From Paludibacteraceae bacterium (GTDB taxonomy: Bacteria; Bacteroidota; Bacteroidia; Bacteroidales; Paludibacteraceae), in assembly GCA_024693065.1 (NCBI GenBank), contig JAILLP010000006.1, forward strand, positions 212,470-276,469: a DNA stretch of 64,000 nt, in the 5' to 3' direction. Every line of letters begins with the position of its first letter. Position 1 is the first letter of the stretch. Positions 59,810 to 64,000 of the stretch are shown one piece after another. Below the pieces are notes generated by a model that made no database searches, was not told the DNA's origin, and saw only the letters and a list, made by a program, of their open reading frames with translations. Position numbers and translations under genes: made by a program.

Positions 59810-60841
59810 ATGGTTTTTGTTGAGTTATACTTGAATTTGTGTCACTTGTCAGGCGTGTTTCTATTCGTCAATGCAATTCTTATTGCATTACTATCGAATG
59901 TTGATTTGCCTATGAGAAAAATAGTGTGTTTTTGTGTGACAACTTTTTTGCTGCTTTTCTTTTTAAAGGAAGAAACGTATATTGACATGCATTCTTTCTT
60001 TGGTAGGGATGTTGTCTTCTTTTCTTTTATGGGTTTCTTTTTCTCTTGGGTGTTGAGACAAATGAATGAGTATAAGAAATTATTCTATTGGTCTATGATT
60101 TTGTCTTTCCTTGTTTTAATTCCTAATTTCGTTTTCTTTGTTATTTTGTCCAAATGTGCCTTAGAGGTGATTTCAGTATATGTATTGTGCATATTGTTGA
60201 AGGAGAAATGTTCGAAAGAAGTTCAGGTGCCATTGCGGATAGTTGTTTCTTTCTTGTTATATGTTTTATCTCTTTTTTTTATAACAGTATCTTTCAATTA
60301 TTTGTCACTTAATACGGTTTCTTCTTTTTGCCATAGATTTCAAGTGATTGAAAATATGCGAAATTCTAATATTTGCGCTGAGGATTTGTATTTGTTCCGT
60401 TTCGTTGAAATGAATGATAGTAAAGAGAAATTGTCCGCTTTTTTGGAGAAGTGTCGCAATTGTGAGGATGGAAATTTATATTTTTTTGAGGGAAACTATG
60501 ATTTTCATCACGATGAGTTTTTCTTGGATGAGTGGGATTGTCAGGTCTCTTGTTCTTCCAGGGCTTCCTATGTATTAGTGAAAAGAAAAAAAGGAAAATA
60601 TGATGGACAATTTGAATATGAAAGAGGAACTCATGGTTTTTCTTTTTCCCCAAGGGCGGATTCTAATTCTTTTGTCTCTTCTTTCGAAAATTTGAATTTG
60701 TCTTTACTTGCTGATTTTATAAATGAATGTGTGGATTTGTCAATGCCGAATCGTTATGTCTTATATGATGAGAATGGTGAGGAAAGATTGTCTGTATTAG
60801 TAGAGAAAAATGGGCTGTATGATATTATTGTAACTCATTAA
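59810..60841 (+). CDS. Hypothetical membrane protein, 3' end joined to IS982
   Basis: A 343-residue protein with five or six TM helices in the first half and a soluble C-terminal half rich in acidic and aromatic residues. No family recognised. Its last codons overlap IS982-derived sequence, so the natural C-terminus may be lost. AT-rich like its neighbours. Confidence 0.6.
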   Translation: MVFVELYLNLCHLSGVFLFVNAILIALLSNVDLPMRKIVCFCVTTFLLLFFLKEETYIDMHSFFGRDVVFFSFMGFFFSWVLRQMNEYKKLFYWSMILSFLVLIPNFVFFVILSKCALEVISVYVLCILLKEKCSKEVQVPLRIVVSFLLYVLSLFFITVSFNYLSLNTVSSFCHRFQVIENMRNSNICAEDLYLFRFVEMNDSKEKLSAFLEKCRNCEDGNLYFFEGNYDFHHDEFFLDEWDCQVSCSSRASYVLVKRKKGKYDGQFEYERGTHGFSFSPRADSNSFVSSFENLNLSLLADFINECVDLSMPNRYVLYDENGEERLSVLVEKNGLYDIIVTH

Positions 60842-61585
60842 CGCACCCTTCATATTGTTCTTTAGCTTTCTTATCAGCTGTATTCCGTCAACAAAAAGGC
60901 GTTAAAACAGGTTGCTTATATACCCCTTGTCTGCAACAAGTTTCCCATAGATGAAGTCTACGAAACCCTCATAGTCAAGAGGTTGTCTGTCGTCAACGTT
61001 ACCAGGTGTAAACATAAAGTTGAGGAGCTCCCCTTTCTCATTGCATATCAGATGAAGTTTAAATCCGAAGAACCATCCCATAGAGCATTGTCCCCTTTGT
61101 GCTATGCCCTTAAAAACCTTGTGCATCTGTATTCTTTGGTTCTTACACACTCTAAGTGGGGTGCTATCAACAAAACTAATCCCCGTACATTTCCCTAACA
61201 AAACTCTTTTAATGAAAATTGTCAAAGGAACCGCCACCTCTTTTTGAAGTTCAACGAACCTGTTGTACGAGACTTGTCTGGGAAAGAGGTTCCTGCAATG
61301 AACGGACACATATTCCAGATAGAAGTGCTTTAGACATCTGAAACCTGAGGCATGGAACATGATTACAATAAGCATAACTTCAGCCTTTGATAAACGATTG
61401 TCTCTGTGGCACTTACGTTTCTTGATCTTTGTCGTATCAATAGCATATTTTTCAACTATTGAATCAAAATATTTGCAGAAATCGTCTGCCACAAACAATA
61501 AATTTCTGTAACTTTGTCTTCGGTAAACATGCAATAAAAGTTTGTGTTTTTTGTGTTTTTTGTGTTTTTTGTGTTTTTTTGTCAT
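60842..61585 (-). pseudogene. IS982-family transposase, interrupted and truncated
   Basis: Reading on the minus strand from ATG 61585, the protein has the IS982 core: FVDSTPLRVC (first Asp), GWFFGFKLHLI, GNVDDRQPL and LVADKGYIS. A TAA at 60902-60904 stops it, but the same frame continues with RLFVDGIQLIRKLKNNMKG, the usual next segment. The frame is lost at about 60842 where the upstream hypothetical gene ends. So it is both stopped and cut. Confidence 0.85.
61541..61580. repeat. 9-bp tandem repeat (GTGTTTTTT) near the IS982 start
   Basis: Four to five copies of GTGTTTTTT, the last with an extra T. They fall in the transposase N-terminus as KHK repeats (KKHKKHKKHKKH). Slippage-prone. Confidence 0.85.
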
Positions 61586-61662
61586 TATAAAGATACAACT
61601 TTTATTGCTAATTACCAAATAACCAATTAGTTAAATTTCATCGAACTCACGTTAGTTTAGCA

Positions 61663-62376
61663 ATGAATAGGTTTGTAATTTATATTTTACTTTTTCTCCC
61701 TACGGGATGTCTATTTGCACAGAAGATGAATTCAAGGGATAAATTACAGGGAGTATGGGAAACTACCTCTATTAGAGCATTTGATTATCAAGATAGTCAT
61801 TCTTATGAGTACGAAGTTTATAGAAATAACGATAAACTATATTTACATTTTGAATCAGACACGTTGGATGGGTATTATTCATCAAAATTCGGTTTTAGTC
61901 CCAAAGATTTAAAAGGTATTGATTCCGTACCATTGGATTCATTGTCAGATTATGATGGATTTGTCCTTGTTGAGTATAATGATTCTATAGTCGATTCTTT
62001 AGGTGTTATACATGGATTCGTTTTAGAATATGGATTCAAAGACTATGATAATTATTATCGTTGCTCATCTAATATTTGTTGTTATAGAAAATCGGCTATT
62101 CCAACCCCGTATTTAGTTCTCGTTAAAGAGGTTGGAACAAAAGATGGTATTGATTATCTGAAAAAATATTTCGGAACAAGCTTGTTAAAAGTTTCGGTGC
62201 AAAAGGCAGCTGTTTTTGATAATTCTTTTCATCAAACAAAAAATTTTTTTTATAAAAATGATGTTGTTGAATTGGTAAAAGAGGAGGGGCAATTCTTTAA
62301 AATTTTTTATCGTTCTAAAGACGACCATATTGTTGAGGGCTTTATAAAGAAAAATAATGTTTATACGAAATGGTAG
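61663..62376 (+). CDS. Secreted protein with SH3-like C-terminus, immunity-like (paralogue A)
   Basis: A 237-residue protein with signal peptide (cleavage near CLFAQK). After the LQGVWE motif near residue 27 comes a variable middle, then an SH3-like C-terminal domain (about 170-237: KAAVFDNSFHQTKNFFYKN ... IVEGFIKKNNV). It shares LQGVWE and the SH3-like part with the gene at 62507. It may be an immunity protein or periplasmic binding protein; family not identified. Confidence 0.65.
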   Translation: MNRFVIYILLFLPTGCLFAQKMNSRDKLQGVWETTSIRAFDYQDSHSYEYEVYRNNDKLYLHFESDTLDGYYSSKFGFSPKDLKGIDSVPLDSLSDYDGFVLVEYNDSIVDSLGVIHGFVLEYGFKDYDNYYRCSSNICCYRKSAIPTPYLVLVKEVGTKDGIDYLKKYFGTSLLKVSVQKAAVFDNSFHQTKNFFYKNDVVELVKEEGQFFKIFYRSKDDHIVEGFIKKNNVYTKW

Positions 62377-62506
62377 ATGAGGCCTTATTCAAAGATGTAT
62401 TTATTAGAAGTTGTTTAGGTCTTATTAATGGTGGCAGTAATGGGGAAGACACAAGACTAGAAATGACTAAAAAAAGCATATAAGGAACTAAATAAATGAG
62501 ATTATT

Positions 62507-63184
62507 ATGAGAAGTAGGTTGTTGATATTATTTATTTTGTTAGCAAATTATCTATATGCGGGTGATTTGCAATGTCTTCAAGGCGTTTGGGAAGAATTTG
62601 ATATGACTCCTGATAAAAGTATGAGTTCTGTTAATGAATTGTATTTAATTGTTAAGAACAGACAAATGCTATCTGTATGGGTCGAGCAAGGAAATGTTAC
62701 GCATGTGCAACTAGAATATATGTGTTTTATTCCCGATGAACAACAAAATAAAAATGTCCGATATAAGGATATCAAAAATAATGAAAGTGGTGACGTTTAT
62801 TTGGCGAAACATCCTTTAAATGATACAGCTATGATTAATAGTGAATGTTATCAGGAGATGATGAGTTGCTCGGAAGAAGATCTATATGTATCATCTGCAA
62901 TGTATGGAAGAGGTAATTTAAATTTTGCATTAAAGGAATCGATATTTTATTATGATCCTGATTTTGGATATTTTGTAGATTGTGCAAGAATAAAGGTAGC
63001 TAAGGCATATATATATGATTCTACAATGCATAAAACGAATGAGTTCCTTACAAAAGAAAAAGAATGTTTTGTCATTGAGTCAAATGACAAATATGTGAAA
63101 ATGGAATGTAGGGGGAAAAGTGGGAAGGTAATTGTCGGTTATCTAAGAAAGGAAGATATCGTCTTCGATAAATTCATTGAATGA
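62507..63184 (+). CDS. Secreted protein with SH3-like C-terminus, immunity-like (paralogue B)
   Basis: A 225-residue protein with signal peptide (cleavage near YLYAGD). LQGVWEEFDM is near residue 25, followed by a divergent middle and the same SH3-like C-terminus as paralogue A (KAYIYDSTMHKTNEFLTKE ... VIVGYLRKEDIV). The two genes are 130 bases apart on the same strand, so probably arose by duplication. Function unknown. Confidence 0.65.
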   Translation: MRSRLLILFILLANYLYAGDLQCLQGVWEEFDMTPDKSMSSVNELYLIVKNRQMLSVWVEQGNVTHVQLEYMCFIPDEQQNKNVRYKDIKNNESGDVYLAKHPLNDTAMINSECYQEMMSCSEEDLYVSSAMYGRGNLNFALKESIFYYDPDFGYFVDCARIKVAKAYIYDSTMHKTNEFLTKEKECFVIESNDKYVKMECRGKSGKVIVGYLRKEDIVFDKFIE

Positions 63185-63209
63185 TTTACGAAATAAATAA
63201 CACAAACAT

Positions 63210-63514
63210 ATGCGAAAACTTTTTTCATTTTTAATCATCCTCTTCCTGTCGTCCATGCAGTTGGCGATGGCGGATGCGGTAGCGGTAGCGGCGAAGCAGC
63301 TGGAGGATAATTATAACAATGTGGTCAAATCACTGCAAGACCGACCTTCAAGATCATGTGACATCCCTTGGTGATAATTTAAAAGGAGGTGGTGAAGAAC
63401 TGCTCAACCAACGCAAGGATTCGTATTGACTCAGACGGAACGGAGATTCCTGTGGCGGTGACGAAGGTAGACGAATTAAATAATTCTATTGTGAAATTTA
63501 TAAAAATTGAATGA
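63210..63514 (+). pseudogene. Frameshifted effector remnant
   Basis: Starts with a good signal peptide (MRKLFSFLIILFLSSMQLAM) and a short mature stretch, but the frame stops at 63372-63374. Coding continues in a second frame (DLQDHVTSLGDNLKGG...) and then a third (NARIRIDSDGTEIPVAVT ... VKFIKIE) ending at the TGA that overlaps the next ATG. At least two frameshifts or deletions are needed. The final segment resembles the tail of a secreted effector. Confidence 0.55.
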
Positions 63515-64000
63515 TGAAGAAATTACGTTATGCAGGCTCAAAATTTGCAGATTTTTGTAATTCGAACTTTGTGATAAATTATACTAATAATTGGGGGTGG
63601 ATTATTTGTGGCTTAATTTCTGAATTTAATAAAATTGGCAAAGAAAAACTATTGGTAAAGAGATTCATCTATGAAGATGGTCTTGAATATGGTTATCTTC
63701 CCATCACCCCCTCAGAATTGGATTCCGCCTACTCGATAGAAAACTATTGTGAGTATAGGGGAAAAGTGTTGGAGTGCAGTTTTAATGGCGAAAAGAATGA
63801 ATTCGGATTCGATATGCGGTGGGTAAGCAAGGAAATATGCGAAAAATTTGGATTGGCATACGAATATGAACGCAAAGTAATATCCCGTGGAATTGAGGAT
63901 ACAGGATTGGTTATGCGTGTTCCCGATTCCGAAATCCAAGACGTCTGGGAGATACACAAACCCATAGAGGGCTTCCCTTTCAAAGGGCCTGAAAAAGTGT
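63511..64000 (+). CDS. Immunity-like protein, 3' end outside the window
   Basis: A frame open from ATG ATG (63511/63514) to the right edge, at least 163 residues. No signal peptide is seen. It contains aromatic and charged stretches (NNWGWIICGLISEF, EYERKVISRGIED) of unknown family. Its start overlaps the stop of the effector remnant, the arrangement of toxin and immunity genes. Confidence 0.55.
   Translation, partial: MMKKLRYAGSKFADFCNSNFVINYTNNWGWIICGLISEFNKIGKEKLLVKRFIYEDGLEYGYLPITPSELDSAYSIENYCEYRGKVLECSFNGEKNEFGFDMRWVSKEICEKFGLAYEYERKVISRGIEDTGLVMRVPDSEIQDVWEIHKPIEGFPFKGPEKV

Overview
The window looks like a chromosome segment of an anaerobic Bacteroidales bacterium, probably Prevotella-like. 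The signs are TAnnTTTG-type -7 promoter boxes, a UpxY-type capsule antiterminator, LytTR two-component genes, Bacteroidales-type polysaccharide export proteins, a flavodiiron protein, and two secreted enzymes ending in what look like type IX secretion (T9SS) sorting domains. The genus is inference.

Layout. 1-17339 (all minus strand): two exopolysaccharide/capsule loci in tandem. The upstream one (17339 to 3581) runs WecA-like priming transferase, Wza-like export lipoprotein, Wzc-like tyrosine kinase, PHP phosphatase, DegT aminotransferase, ATP-grasp ligase, two glycosyltransferases, EpsG-like polymerase and three more glycosyltransferases, ending at a double hairpin. The second starts at upxY (3356) with a paralogous WecA/Wza/Wzc block and leaves the window at base 1. 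17919-23981 (plus): beta-helix lipoprotein, endonuclease/exonuclease/phosphatase protein, LytS-type sensor kinase, LytTR regulator and an FAD oxidoreductase. 23992-27883: a TerB-like membrane protein, two tandem DjlA-like J-domain proteins and an alpha/beta hydrolase whose catalytic Ser appears to be Asp. 28118-36504 (plus): housekeeping block pheT, tig, clpP, clpX, recQ. 36686-43995 (minus): flavodiiron protein, then the thiamin operon (thiS-thiE-thiG-thiC-thiH-thiF-TenI/ThiE-like) behind a TPP riboswitch.

44136-47297 (plus): a family of small Cys-motif, membrane-anchored lipoprotein-like genes, two of which precede paralogous outer-membrane barrel genes. It is followed by a two-domain DUF1508 protein (minus). 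47905-54040 (minus): two-gene operon for a secreted GH141-like beta-helix/CBM6 protein and a GH2 beta-galactosidase. 54410-54620: a 29-bp-periodic array of 21-bp palindromes with CTTATA/TATAAG arms. It lies upstream of a SatD-like gene (cyclase-like N-terminus, HTH C-terminus) and a DUF3307 membrane protein. I regard this as the most interesting unexplained structure in the window.

57467-64000: visibly AT-rich accessory DNA. It holds a toxin-tail fragment followed by a secreted immunity-like protein, IS30 and IS982 transposase remnants, two paralogous secreted proteins with SH3-like C-termini, a frameshifted effector remnant and a partial immunity-like gene at the right edge. The island resembles a decayed interbacterial toxin/immunity (orphan immunity) cluster. 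No rRNA, tRNA or CRISPR array was recognised.
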